A model generated the notes under the pieces. The model did no database searches. It worked only from the letters and a program-made list of their open reading frames with translations, and was not told the origin of the DNA. A DNA stretch of 64,000 bases from Parapedobacter sp035556095 (lineage in GTDB: Bacteria; Bacteroidota; Bacteroidia; Sphingobacteriales; Sphingobacteriaceae): NCBI RefSeq assembly GCF_035556095.1, contig NZ_DATMFT010000021.1:186001-250000 (forward strand). Reading direction: 5' to 3'. Below, in pieces: positions 15,847 to 24,723 of the stretch. Position 1 is the stretch's first letter; each line of letters opens with the position of its first letter. The position numbers and the translations under genes were made by a program.

Positions 15847-15854
15847 TATCTTTG
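15847..15854 (+). promoter_or_regulatory. -7 promoter box of the eight-gene operon
   Basis: TATCTTTG, 36 bp before the aldolase ATG at 15891, again without a visible -33 TTG. Confidence 0.65.
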
Positions 15855-15890
15855 CTTATTGTCATTTTAGAAAAATTACCAAAGTTATCA

Positions 15891-16838
15891 ATGAGCAAAA
15901 AAAATAAGGGGTATATCCCTGTCATGCTAACCCCGTTCACGGAAAGCGGAGCGGTCGATTTTGATGGACTGACGAAACTCACATCGCTTTATCTCCGTGC
16001 GGGTGCTTCGGGCCTGTTTGCCAACTGCCAATCGAGCGAGATGTTTAGTTTATCGGGCGAGGAGCAGCTTGCGGTCACTAATCATGTGGTGCGTATCGCA
16101 GATGGCTCAGTACCGGTAGTTGCTACGGGGACTTTCGGTGGACCGTTACAAAAACAGGCTGATTTTGTGAAGCGGATATACGACACCGGTGTTGAGGCCG
16201 TGATTGTAATCACCAATATGTTAGCCGGGGAATCGGAAAGTGCGGAACTGTTTGATGAACGTTTCGGAAAATTGCTGGATGCCACGCCAGGCATTCCGCT
16301 CGGATTCTATGAATGCCCGGAACCCTTCAAACGTGTGCTGACCGCTGAGCAACTAAAGCGCTTCGTTGGTACGGGCCGGGTTATTTACCACAAAGATACC
16401 TGTTTGGATATCGAGCAGATCAAGGCAAAACTCGAAGCGACAAAGGGAGTCGCTAATTTTGGCCTGTACGACGCTTATATGGTCCACGCTGTGGAATCAT
16501 TAAAGGCCGGTTCCGCTGGCCTTTCCTGCATCCAGGGAAATTACTATCCCGAGTTGATTGTTTGGTTATGTAACCATTACGATAACGAAGCGCTGGCCGA
16601 TCAGGTTGAAATGGTACAACGGTTCTTTATCGATCATATGGATATCATGCACAACGTTTATCCGGTTGTGGCCAAATATTTTCTCCAAAAAAGAGGACTG
16701 CCTATTTCGACGTTCACGCGGAAACATGCGGGTGTATTCGACGAAGCCGTTAGAAAGCGCATGGATTCGTTCTATTTCCAGTTTCGGCAGTTATTGGAGC
16801 GGATTGAGTTAATCCCTGATAGTATTGCACTATCGTAG
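15891..16838 (+). CDS. Dihydrodipicolinate synthase/N-acetylneuraminate lyase-family aldolase
   Basis: Class I aldolase-type TIM barrel of 315 residues. YIPVMLTPFTESGAVDFDGL is the usual opening; GFYECPEP holds the proton-relay Tyr, and the Schiff-base Lys is in RVIYHKDTCLD. A glycine-rich pyruvate-binding GlxxxxxS-type motif (the family GTTGE or GSTGE region) appears as ANCQSSEMFSL, so it is divergent. This family makes or cleaves 2-keto-3-deoxy acids, including sialic acids, and includes several dehydratases. With sialidase-like propellers downstream, cleavage of a released nonulosonate or keto-deoxy sugar acid is plausible but unproven. The ATG at 15891 is chosen because the upstream in-frame start at 15852 overlaps the promoter box. 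It is the first gene of the operon and lacks a signal peptide. Confidence 0.87.
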   Translation: MSKKNKGYIPVMLTPFTESGAVDFDGLTKLTSLYLRAGASGLFANCQSSEMFSLSGEEQLAVTNHVVRIADGSVPVVATGTFGGPLQKQADFVKRIYDTGVEAVIVITNMLAGESESAELFDERFGKLLDATPGIPLGFYECPEPFKRVLTAEQLKRFVGTGRVIYHKDTCLDIEQIKAKLEATKGVANFGLYDAYMVHAVESLKAGSAGLSCIQGNYYPELIVWLCNHYDNEALADQVEMVQRFFIDHMDIMHNVYPVVAKYFLQKRGLPISTFTRKHAGVFDEAVRKRMDSFYFQFRQLLERIELIPDSIALS

Positions 16839-16885
16839 ATTTCCGTGAAGATATGATTTTTCCAGCATGGTCTAAAATTAGTTGA

Positions 16886-16893
16886 TATTTTTG
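16886..16893 (+). promoter_or_regulatory. Possible internal -7 box before the first BNR gene
   Basis: TATTTTTG matches TAnnTTTG and lies 23 bp before ATG 16917. No -33 element or 30-bp motif accompanies it, so it may be secondary or spurious. Confidence 0.3.
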
Positions 16894-16916
16894 AAGCTGG
16901 ACCAATGGATAGGATT

Positions 16917-18110
16917 ATGAAAAGATTTTTGTGGCTATTGTTGATGAATTTCGGGTGGATTGTTCCGTCCATTTCGCAAGACAAGATGTTGTCGAATCTG
17001 AATGGGACCATTGTGGCCCATCAACCCGCTTCAACCCAGCAGTATATCGGTTCGCCGAGTATCGCTATTTTACCGAATGGCAATTACGTCGCTTCCCATG
17101 ACCTTTTCGGGCCTGAAAGTTCGGAGTTTGTCCAAGCCGTGACGCACGTCTACCGCTCATCCGATAAGGGAAAGACATGGCGGCGGATCAGCGAAATCCA
17201 AGGTGCATTTTGGTCTAGCTTATTCACCCATCGCGGTGTGCTGTACCTGCTTGGCCCCGATCGGCACCACGGCACGGTACTAATCCGCCGTTCGGAAGAT
17301 GGTGGGGCGACATGGACCGATCCAACCGGTACAGCGAACGGACTGTTGCTGAAAGGGATGTTCCACTGTGCGCCCATGCCGGTAATCGAACACAACGGGC
17401 GCTTATGGCGCGGGATGGAAACCGCCCACGGCCCCATACTGGAGTGGGGCAAGCGCTATGGTGCTATGATGATGTCGGCGCCTGTCGACGCCGATCTGTT
17501 GAAAGCCAGTAGTTGGACCACCAGCAATTCATTACTTTATGACTCGACTTACCTGAATGGGAATTTCACTGGTTGGTTGGAAGGAAATGCCGTTGTGACA
17601 CCAGATGGCGGAATGGTGGACATCCTTCGGGTGGACGACCGCACTACGCACGAAGAGAAGGCCGCATTGGTGAGCATAAGTGCCGACGGAAAGGAAGCTT
17701 CGTTCGATCCGGGCACCGGATTTATACCATTCCCCGGAGGCAGTAAAAAGTTTGCGATCCGGTTTGATGAAAGGTCCGGCCGCTACTGGACACTGAGCAA
17801 TAGCATTCCCGAAGAGTTCCGTAAACAGTACCCGAAAAGAAACGCTGCCAGTTTCCGGAATACACTGGTATTGATGAGTTCGGTCGATTTGCGCAGTTGG
17901 CAAATCCATGAGCTGGTCTTACAGCATCCTGATGTGATTAATCACGGTTTCCAATACGTCGACTGGCTTGTCGAAGGCGAAGACATCATCATGGTGAGCC
18001 GGACAGCCTATTCCGACGGAGCGGAAGTCGCCAACAACAACCACGATGCAAACTTCCTGACATTCCACCGTATTGGAGGGTTCCGTGAAAAAGCAAAACG
18101 AACATTGTAA
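16917..18110 (+). CDS. Exported BNR-propeller (sialidase-superfamily) protein 1
   Basis: About 397 residues with a signal peptide (MKRFLWLLLMNFGWIVPSISQ). Two clear Asp boxes, SSDKGKTWRR and SEDGGATWTD, indicate a six-bladed sialidase-type beta-propeller. An NGNYVASHDLFGPES segment near the N-terminus aligns with the first blade. The arginine triad of genuine GH33 sialidases cannot be assigned with confidence, so the substrate is open. ATG 16917 follows AGGATT; ATG 16905 is an in-frame alternative. It lies 78 bp after the aldolase and 21 bp before a second, only distantly similar BNR protein, so the two are unlikely to be a recent tandem duplication. Confidence 0.85.
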   Translation: MKRFLWLLLMNFGWIVPSISQDKMLSNLNGTIVAHQPASTQQYIGSPSIAILPNGNYVASHDLFGPESSEFVQAVTHVYRSSDKGKTWRRISEIQGAFWSSLFTHRGVLYLLGPDRHHGTVLIRRSEDGGATWTDPTGTANGLLLKGMFHCAPMPVIEHNGRLWRGMETAHGPILEWGKRYGAMMMSAPVDADLLKASSWTTSNSLLYDSTYLNGNFTGWLEGNAVVTPDGGMVDILRVDDRTTHEEKAALVSISADGKEASFDPGTGFIPFPGGSKKFAIRFDERSGRYWTLSNSIPEEFRKQYPKRNAASFRNTLVLMSSVDLRSWQIHELVLQHPDVINHGFQYVDWLVEGEDIIMVSRTAYSDGAEVANNNHDANFLTFHRIGGFREKAKRTL

Positions 18111-18131
18111 ACGTATACAAAACAGATAGCC

Positions 18132-19259
18132 ATGAAGAAGCAAGCAAGGTTTTTTTTATCCGTTCTCGCCATCTTTTGCCTGAAGTGTTCCCCGCCCGAT
18201 CGGGCTGCAGAACGATTAGACTTGCCACCAAAAGCAGATGCTACTACCGCTGGTTTTGTAAGCGGCGAACTCCTTTACCCATTGGACAACAAACCTACTC
18301 CGGAATGCCATGCATCGACCCTAGTCGAAACGCCAGACGGCTTAGTTGTAGCTTTTTTTGCAGGTACATACGAAAGCCATCCCGATGTGGGCATTTGGGT
18401 ATCCCGTATGGTGGAAGGCCAATGGGCATGGCCAGAAGAGGTGGTAGACGGTGTACAGAACGATACGTTGAGATACCCCTGTTGGAATCCCGTCCTGTTT
18501 CAACCCGAGGGTGGTGATCTTATGCTGTTTTACAAAGTAGGACCCAGCCCACAAACCTGGTGGGGCATGGTGATGACATCGAAAGATTATGGAAAAACGT
18601 GGTCGGAGCCCCGCAAATTGGGCGAGGATGCCAAGGTGGGCCATCTGCTTGGCCCCATCAAAAACAAGCCGATCCAATTGGCCAATGGAACAATCATAAA
18701 TCCGACGAGTATCGAATACCCGAAGGGCGATGGTGAAGACCAAGATTGGCGCGTTTACTTTGAAATCAGCAAAGACCTTGGGCAAACATGGGACGTAGTA
18801 GGGCCGATTAACGATGGGGTGGAGTTTGACGCCATCCAACCGAGCATCCTAACCTACCCGGATGGGAAATTGCAGGTAATTTGCCGTAGCCGCCAGGATG
18901 TGTTGGCGCAAAGCTGGTCTGAAGATCAAGGACAGACGTGGAGCGAAATGTCTGCGATGGCGTTGCCCAACCCGAATTCCGGGACCGATGCCGTGACTTT
19001 AAGTGATGGACGGCAATTGCTGGTGTACAACCATTCCACAAAGCAAGGTGAGGAGCCCAAGGGAAGGAATATCCTGAATATTGCATTATCAAAAGATGGG
19101 AGTACGTGGGAACCCGTGATGACGCTGGAGAATGAGCCCATTGAAGATGGTTACGCGTATCCTGCTGTTATCCAGTCGTCCGATGGGTTGGTTCACGTGA
19201 CTTATACCTATGATAGGCAATCGGTAAAGCATGTAATTATCGATCCAAAGGAGCTTTAA
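18132..19259 (+). CDS. Exported BNR_2/sialidase-family protein 2
   Basis: 375 residues with an N-terminal signal sequence (FFLSVLAIFCLKCSPP; the Cys context is not a canonical lipobox). This is the BNR_2 subgroup often labelled sialidase family: ECHASTLVETPDG, GTYESHPDVGIWVSR, PCWNPVLFQ, and Asp boxes SKDYGKTWSE, SKDLGQTWD and SEDQGQTWSE. NKPIQLANGTIINPTSIEYP is another subgroup signature. Members are found in many Bacteroidota and Planctomycetota glycan loci, and most lack a demonstrated substrate. It is preceded and followed by other exported proteins of the same operon. I call the fold with confidence but not the reaction. Confidence 0.88.
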   Translation: MKKQARFFLSVLAIFCLKCSPPDRAAERLDLPPKADATTAGFVSGELLYPLDNKPTPECHASTLVETPDGLVVAFFAGTYESHPDVGIWVSRMVEGQWAWPEEVVDGVQNDTLRYPCWNPVLFQPEGGDLMLFYKVGPSPQTWWGMVMTSKDYGKTWSEPRKLGEDAKVGHLLGPIKNKPIQLANGTIINPTSIEYPKGDGEDQDWRVYFEISKDLGQTWDVVGPINDGVEFDAIQPSILTYPDGKLQVICRSRQDVLAQSWSEDQGQTWSEMSAMALPNPNSGTDAVTLSDGRQLLVYNHSTKQGEEPKGRNILNIALSKDGSTWEPVMTLENEPIEDGYAYPAVIQSSDGLVHVTYTYDRQSVKHVIIDPKEL

Positions 19260-19333
19260 CATCAATTATTTTAAATGATAGTGTCGAATTAAACAACCAT
19301 TAACAAGAGATCGCTTAATTAGCATCCGATGGC

Positions 19334-20761
19334 ATGAGTTGTTATACTTTATTGACAATGACTAAGTTTAAAACGAATAGAAGTAGAATCAGCGCCAGCC
19401 GGCTATGGTTGGTCGTTTGGCTGGCTATTTTATGCCAGAGCACGGCTTTTGCCCAAGGAAGTTCACCGGTGACACCAGCAACTGCGTTACAACGTTACCT
19501 CGAGAATGGTGACACTTCTTACAAATGGGAAATCAGGGATAGTTTGGTGTCCGATCAGGGAACGATTTTCCAGGTGTTGCTTACGTCCCAGCGCTGGCGG
19601 GAACATACGTGGGCACATCAACTCAACGTAATCGTGCCCAAGGAAGTAGCCTATGATGGTGGTTTGTTGTTTGTGAGCAGCGGTCGTATGCAGAAAGACA
19701 ATCCTGCCATGCCCGAGTGGCATAATCTTGCGGAGGATGGCCTCATACAGGATATCGCCGGAATTGCTGTGGCAAACCGAGCCGTGGCTGCTGTACTCCG
19801 GCAGGTCCCCAATCAACCACTTTACAATGGTTTGGTTGAAGACGAGCTGATATCATACACGTTGCATCAATTCCAACAGGATGGTGATTATACGTGGCCC
19901 TTGCTGTTTCCAATGGTAAAAAGCGCGGTGCGCGCGATGGATGCGATGCAAGAGATTGCTGAAAGCCGTTCTTCGACTCTCATTGAGCGGTTTGTCGTAT
20001 CGGGTTTATCCAAACGTGGCTGGACAACTTGGCTGACCGCTTCACAGGACGCCCGGGTGGAAGCGTTCGCGCCGATGGTCATTGACATCCTCAACATGCC
20101 GGTGAATCTTAATTACCAAGTCGAAGTGTGGAAGACGTATAGTCCGCAGATACAAGATTATGTAGCGCTTGGTCTTGTACAGGATATTGAAAGCGACCGC
20201 GGCCGAACACTCGCTCAGATGATCGACCCCTATGCCTACCGGCAGTTGCTCAATAAGCCAAAAATGCTTTTTATGGGCACCAATGACCAATATTGGGTAA
20301 TCGATGCCGTGAAACATTACATCGACAGCATTCCTGGACCGGATTACATTCATTACGTGCCCAATGAAGGACATGGTCTTGGTGACAAGAAGCAGGCTTT
20401 CCAAGCTCTTTCGTCCTTCTGGGGGTTTACCCTACAGGAAAAACCCTACCCGGCCACCGATTACAAAGCGATTGAAAGTAACGGGAAACTGAAATTGAAC
20501 ATCAAGGCTACAAAACCGAGGTTGGAAGGCGCGGTTTTGTGGAGTGCAGTTTCGGAAGACCAGGATTTCCGAGATGAAACCTGGGTGAGCGAGGATTTAC
20601 AGATTGCACATAAGCGGAAGTTCAAGGTTACAGCAGCCTTACCCCAATCGGGTTATAAGGCGTTTTACGTTGACTTGAAATATCGCGATGCCAATAACGA
20701 ACTTTACACCCAAAGTACACGGGTTTTTGTCGGCGATAGTAAGTCATTTTTCATTCACTAG
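19334..20761 (+). CDS. PhoPQ-activated protein (PqaA)-like alpha/beta hydrolase, copy 1
   Basis: 475 residues; an N-terminal hydrophobic segment (LWLVVWLAILCQSTAFAQG) indicates export. It resembles the PhoPQ-activated pathogenicity-related family (PF10142), alpha/beta-hydrolase proteins of unknown substrate first noted in Salmonella. Features: the nucleophile elbow is most likely GLSKRGWTTWLT (about residue 225); later KPKMLFMGTNDQYW and YVPNEGHGL give the acid and His. The Ser in G-L-S-K-R-G fits a catalytic serine. A paralog of the same length and layout occurs at 39383. ATG 19358 is an alternative start. It is the fourth gene of the operon. Confidence 0.87.
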   Translation: MSCYTLLTMTKFKTNRSRISASRLWLVVWLAILCQSTAFAQGSSPVTPATALQRYLENGDTSYKWEIRDSLVSDQGTIFQVLLTSQRWREHTWAHQLNVIVPKEVAYDGGLLFVSSGRMQKDNPAMPEWHNLAEDGLIQDIAGIAVANRAVAAVLRQVPNQPLYNGLVEDELISYTLHQFQQDGDYTWPLLFPMVKSAVRAMDAMQEIAESRSSTLIERFVVSGLSKRGWTTWLTASQDARVEAFAPMVIDILNMPVNLNYQVEVWKTYSPQIQDYVALGLVQDIESDRGRTLAQMIDPYAYRQLLNKPKMLFMGTNDQYWVIDAVKHYIDSIPGPDYIHYVPNEGHGLGDKKQAFQALSSFWGFTLQEKPYPATDYKAIESNGKLKLNIKATKPRLEGAVLWSAVSEDQDFRDETWVSEDLQIAHKRKFKVTAALPQSGYKAFYVDLKYRDANNELYTQSTRVFVGDSKSFFIH

Positions 20762-20803
20762 TTAACCCATTTGCATCGTGTGCATAGGCCAAATTTGAGA
20801 CAG

Positions 20804-21685
20804 ATGAAACCGGGAATCGGGTTATTTACTTACCTAATATTGTTGGTCACGGCGGTTTCTTGCACGGTACAACGAACACGGGTAGACCATATTTGGCAGC
20901 GTTATCACCACGAGCCAAAAACGGTATTGGTAGCCGCACACCGCGGAGCACACCTTTCCGTTCCCGAAAACTCGTTGGCATCGATCGATAAGGCCATCGA
21001 GGCAGACGCACATATCGTAGAATTGGATGTGAGGCAAACCAAGGATGGTGTGTTCGTTTTGATGCATGACAAAACCATAGACCGCACCACAACCGGAACG
21101 GGTGAAATTAAAGACAAAACTTACGAAGAACTAAAGCAAATCAGGCTGACCTATCATGGCGAAGCGACTGCTTATCACATACCCACACTGGAGGAAGCAC
21201 TATTGCGTGCAAAAGGCAGGATACTCATGGATATTGATTTCAAGGCAGACGGTATGCAGGCGCGATTTGATGTTTATCAACAGATTGCTGAGCTAGACGT
21301 TACGGACCATGTTATTTTTTTCCTATATGACTATACTGAAATGGCGGCGTTGCATGCTTACGATCCACGTATCAAAATCATGCCCCGCGCATACGATGTG
21401 GAACAATTGAATGAAATCATAACATCTGGTCTTACCGATATCGTCCATATCGACGCTTCTTACTACAGTGATAGCTTGTTTAGCGATATTGCCCAGCGTA
21501 GTAAGATACGCATTTGGGCAAATGCATTGGGTACACCGGATAAAGAGGAAGCAGCCGGTCAAAGGGGGTACGCAAAGCTATTTGAGCGGATGCAGTACAT
21601 CAACGTTGTGCAAACGGATTTTCCCGAGAAGATGGTTGAATTTATACGGGAAAAGTTCGAATCGGAATCACAACAAACCAATTGA
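20804..21685 (+). CDS. Glycerophosphodiester phosphodiesterase-family lipoprotein
   Basis: GDPD-family TIM-barrel enzyme, 293 residues, hydrolysing glycerophosphodiesters to an alcohol plus sn-glycerol 3-phosphate. Key residues are visible: VAAHRGAHLSVPENSL (His-Arg, Glu), IVELDVRQTKDG (Glu, Asp) and VLMHDKTIDRTTTGTG (His and Asp). The N-terminus has a membrane-targeting segment ending LVTAVSC, a probable lipobox, so it is predicted to be periplasmic or on the surface. ATG 20804 is preferred over an upstream TTG (20771). It is followed 7 bp later by a metallophosphoesterase, a pairing that suggests stepwise removal of a glycerophosphate substituent. Confidence 0.9.
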   Translation: MKPGIGLFTYLILLVTAVSCTVQRTRVDHIWQRYHHEPKTVLVAAHRGAHLSVPENSLASIDKAIEADAHIVELDVRQTKDGVFVLMHDKTIDRTTTGTGEIKDKTYEELKQIRLTYHGEATAYHIPTLEEALLRAKGRILMDIDFKADGMQARFDVYQQIAELDVTDHVIFFLYDYTEMAALHAYDPRIKIMPRAYDVEQLNEIITSGLTDIVHIDASYYSDSLFSDIAQRSKIRIWANALGTPDKEEAAGQRGYAKLFERMQYINVVQTDFPEKMVEFIREKFESESQQTN

Positions 21686-21692
21686 ATCAAAT

Positions 21693-23474
21693 ATGCATTG
21701 GATCTGTCGTTTCTCGTGGTTTTTGGCGATAATAATAACTGTGGGTATAACGGGTTGTGTCCCGGTACAGGATCCGCATCGCGATTCTGTGGCGGGCGTA
21801 ATGAGCGATGTGGTTACACGATTGTATGACCAATTGACTCCGGCGGAACTGGATACCATCAGCAGTGCCTTCATACTGGGATTTATTTCGCCAAAAGAGA
21901 AAAAGATCCTCGCAACTACGTATTGGAAGTTCGAAGTGAATGTCTCCGCCGTGGTATCCGTGATGCGAGATAGCGCACAAAGGGAGACGCCGTTCTGGCT
22001 GGCCGATCAAGGGTTCAATAAAACCGAACTCGTGGTACGCAATGAACTGTACACCTATGAAGTGTGGCAAAAGGAATTTGCAGCAGGTGAGGTGGAACTA
22101 GGCATTAACGGATTCGACAAGCACCGCCCAGTCTACTTCGTCGGTGTTACTCCGGTAAATCCCAACGATATCTTGAAAATACGCCCGCTTTTCCCGCATG
22201 AGCAGATGATCAGTGTACTGGACACCGGTGCGTTCACTTATTTGGATTGGGATGGTCTGGTACTGACAACGGTTCCCAATGAATTGCGTGGCCAAAAATT
22301 GTTACCTACCATACGTGGGCGCGCCCGGGAGGCCCATGTGGTGGGAGGCTTTCGATATACCGATTTCCCATCGGGAATCGTACCTGACCAGATTACAATT
22401 ACGCTGCCCGAAGATCCTGCGACCGGGGCAGTCGTACAGTGGCGCTGCGATCGCACGGTAAGCCATTCGTGGATAAAGTATTGGGCTGCGAGTACAGCCG
22501 ATACCACCACCATGGAGGCTGAACGCCAGCTATTGGAAGACCGACAATTGCAGAATGATCGATACACCAGCCGTTTCACGGTAACATTGGAAGGGTTGGT
22601 GCCAGGCATGACCTACACTTATTTGGTGGGCCACGACGATGCGGTATCTGATACGCTAACTTTCAAAACTGCAAATGCGGATAATCAGTTTGCGTTTACA
22701 TGGTTTGGAGATGTGCACAACGATAAAAATTGGGGTGCCTTATTGCGGCGCGCCTCCGTGCGGTACCCAAACACCGCATTCTACATCATTGCGGGCGATG
22801 TAGTCAATACGGGTTTGCACAAAGACGATTGGGATGCTTTTTTTGGATATTCAAACGGCGTGTTCAGTCAAGTGCCGCTGATGGCTGTACCTGGTAACCA
22901 CGACAGCCAGGACGGACTTGGCGCGTCGCTTTATCAAAACTTGTTGACCTATCCCAAAAACGGCCCGCCGGGCCTTCCACCGGGCCTTACGTATGCCTTT
23001 CGGTATGAGAACGCCTTATTCCTCATGATCGATGTGGTCAGTTTCCCGGCTGCAGAGCAAAGGGATTGGATTGCCCGTCAATTGGAGGCAACAGATGCAG
23101 TCTGGAAATTTGTTGTATTCCACTTTCCGCCTTACACGTCGGAGGAACCGTATCCCGATATCGTCAGTAACTGGGTGCCGCTGTTTGATAAATACCAAGT
23201 GGATATGGTGATGAATGGGCATTTTCATTATTACCTGCGAACGGATCCATTAAAGGAAGGAAAACCTCAGCCAAAAAAGACCGATGGCACGACGTACGTC
23301 ATGTCGGTTGGAACCAAGGGAAAGAACGAATCTGGTAACATGGAGCCTTACGCGGCAAAACGCATAAATGAAGGCTATCTATATCAGCATATCCAAATCA
23401 AGGATCGTGAGCTGGACTATGTATGCCTCGATTCGACGGGTAGTGTGCGGGATCGTTTTAGTATCCATAAATAA
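21693..23474 (+). CDS. Large metallophosphoesterase lipoprotein with extended N-terminal domain
   Basis: 593 residues. The signal segment ends VGITGC, a good lipobox. A roughly 230-residue N-terminal region, without a family I recognise, precedes a purple-acid-phosphatase N-terminal-type beta domain (TITLPEDPATGAVVQWRCD to LVPGMTYTYLVGH). The catalytic core follows: WFGDVHND (~339), IAGDVVNTG, PGNHDSQ (~400), FHFPPYT and MNGHFHYYLR (~508). GHFH replaces the usual GHxH context but keeps both His. A long in-frame extension upstream to 21468 overlaps the GDPD gene and is rejected. It is a larger relative of the enzyme at 10754, in the sixth position of the operon. Confidence 0.88.
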   Translation: MHWICRFSWFLAIIITVGITGCVPVQDPHRDSVAGVMSDVVTRLYDQLTPAELDTISSAFILGFISPKEKKILATTYWKFEVNVSAVVSVMRDSAQRETPFWLADQGFNKTELVVRNELYTYEVWQKEFAAGEVELGINGFDKHRPVYFVGVTPVNPNDILKIRPLFPHEQMISVLDTGAFTYLDWDGLVLTTVPNELRGQKLLPTIRGRAREAHVVGGFRYTDFPSGIVPDQITITLPEDPATGAVVQWRCDRTVSHSWIKYWAASTADTTTMEAERQLLEDRQLQNDRYTSRFTVTLEGLVPGMTYTYLVGHDDAVSDTLTFKTANADNQFAFTWFGDVHNDKNWGALLRRASVRYPNTAFYIIAGDVVNTGLHKDDWDAFFGYSNGVFSQVPLMAVPGNHDSQDGLGASLYQNLLTYPKNGPPGLPPGLTYAFRYENALFLMIDVVSFPAAEQRDWIARQLEATDAVWKFVVFHFPPYTSEEPYPDIVSNWVPLFDKYQVDMVMNGHFHYYLRTDPLKEGKPQPKKTDGTTYVMSVGTKGKNESGNMEPYAAKRINEGYLYQHIQIKDRELDYVCLDSTGSVRDRFSIHK

Positions 23475-23498
23475 TCGATTGCAAAACTGAATTAAACG

Positions 23499-24674
23499 AT
23501 GAAAACACTAGCATTGACATTTTCTTCCTTGATTGCCGGTTTGGTGTTAGCGAATGGGCAGGTGGCCGATACAAAAGTAGCGGTAGTTGATTCGGTATTG
23601 GTATTCCCGCTGCAAGCCCAGCATGTGCACGGGAGCAGCGTAGTGGAATTGCCTGATGGCGACTTGCTGTTGGCGTGGTTTCAGGGAAGTGGAGAGCGTA
23701 CGGCAGACGATGTGCGGATCATGGGGGCCCGCAAAAACAAGGGAAGTGGGAAGTGGAGCGAGCCATTTGAATTGGCGGATACGCCGCACCTGCCGGATTG
23801 CAACCCGGTTCTGTTTATGGTGAAAAATAAGCTTTTCTTGGTTTGGATTGCTGTACAGGCTAACAAATGGGAACACTCCATACTGCGTGTACGATCCACA
23901 ATAACCTATGCAGGCAAGGGAGCGCCGACATGGGAATGGCAGGATAATATACTTCTTAAACCCGGTGAGGAATTTGCGGAAAGGGTCGCTGCAGCGTTCA
24001 AAGAACTTCCGCCTACACATAGTGGCTGGTCTGAGTATGCTCCTAGGTACGACAACATGATCATGGATGCCAGCACCGATGCCACAAAGCGGAGTGCCGG
24101 ATGGATGAGCCGCATTAAACCGCTTGTAACCACAGATGGCCGAATTTTATTGCCTCTCTATTCGGATGGCTTCAATTTCTCCATGGTTGCGATTTCGGAT
24201 GATGGGGGGAGCTCTTGGTTGCCCAGTTTGCCGATTGTCGGAAGAGGCCCCATTCAACCGGCGTTGGCTCAGCGAAAGGATGGCAGTATGGTCGCATACA
24301 TGCGAGACTCCGGTGATGCGCCGACGCGGGTGCAAGTGAGCGAGTCTTATGATGGTGGAATGAGTTGGACAGCAGCCCGCAAAACAGCTATTCCCAATGG
24401 CGCGAGTGTGGACGTATCGGTACTGGCGGATGGTAGGTGGGCGATGCTGGGTAATGATGTGGATGACGGGCGGTATCGGTTGAGCCTTTACATGTCAGAC
24501 GATGAAGGAAAGACGTGGTCCGTGAAACATCCCATAGAATATGATATGACAAAATTGGGTAGGTATTCTTATCCTTCACTAATCCAAGGACAAGATGGCC
24601 GGCTCCATATGACCTACTCGTTTCACCTGAATGACAATCGGAAAGCGATTAAATATGTTGTGGTAAAACCTTAG
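23499..24674 (+). CDS. Exported BNR-propeller (sialidase-superfamily) protein 3
   Basis: 391 residues with a signal peptide (LTFSSLIAGLVLANGQV). Asp boxes SDDGGSSWLP, SYDGGMSWTA and SDDEGKTWSV, and motifs HGSSVVELPDGDLLLAWFQG, DCNPVLFM and RIKPLVTTDGRILLPLYSDG place it in the BNR_2/exo-sialidase-like superfamily. It is closer to the protein at 18132 than to that at 16917, judged by the shared WF-G and NPVLF motifs. It sits between a phosphoesterase and the toroid lipoprotein, the third propeller of the operon. The substrate is unknown; uronate- or sialate-containing glycans are candidates by analogy. Confidence 0.86.
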   Translation: MKTLALTFSSLIAGLVLANGQVADTKVAVVDSVLVFPLQAQHVHGSSVVELPDGDLLLAWFQGSGERTADDVRIMGARKNKGSGKWSEPFELADTPHLPDCNPVLFMVKNKLFLVWIAVQANKWEHSILRVRSTITYAGKGAPTWEWQDNILLKPGEEFAERVAAAFKELPPTHSGWSEYAPRYDNMIMDASTDATKRSAGWMSRIKPLVTTDGRILLPLYSDGFNFSMVAISDDGGSSWLPSLPIVGRGPIQPALAQRKDGSMVAYMRDSGDAPTRVQVSESYDGGMSWTAARKTAIPNGASVDVSVLADGRWAMLGNDVDDGRYRLSLYMSDDEGKTWSVKHPIEYDMTKLGRYSYPSLIQGQDGRLHMTYSFHLNDNRKAIKYVVVKP

Positions 24675-24723
24675 GGGGTTATCGGACCGACAGTATTTTT
24701 TGTAATAACTTAATGATGAAAAA

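Noticed and set aside
21468..21692. In-frame extension of the second metallophosphoesterase into the GDPD gene
   Set aside because: The extension overlaps GDPD coding sequence, whereas the ATG at 21693 directly yields a lipoprotein signal.
15891..24674. Confident label of the operon as a sialic-acid utilisation locus
   Set aside because: BNR folds and a NanA-family aldolase suggest it, but no sialidase catalytic triad, kinase, epimerase or NagA/NagB is visible, so the substrate is left open.
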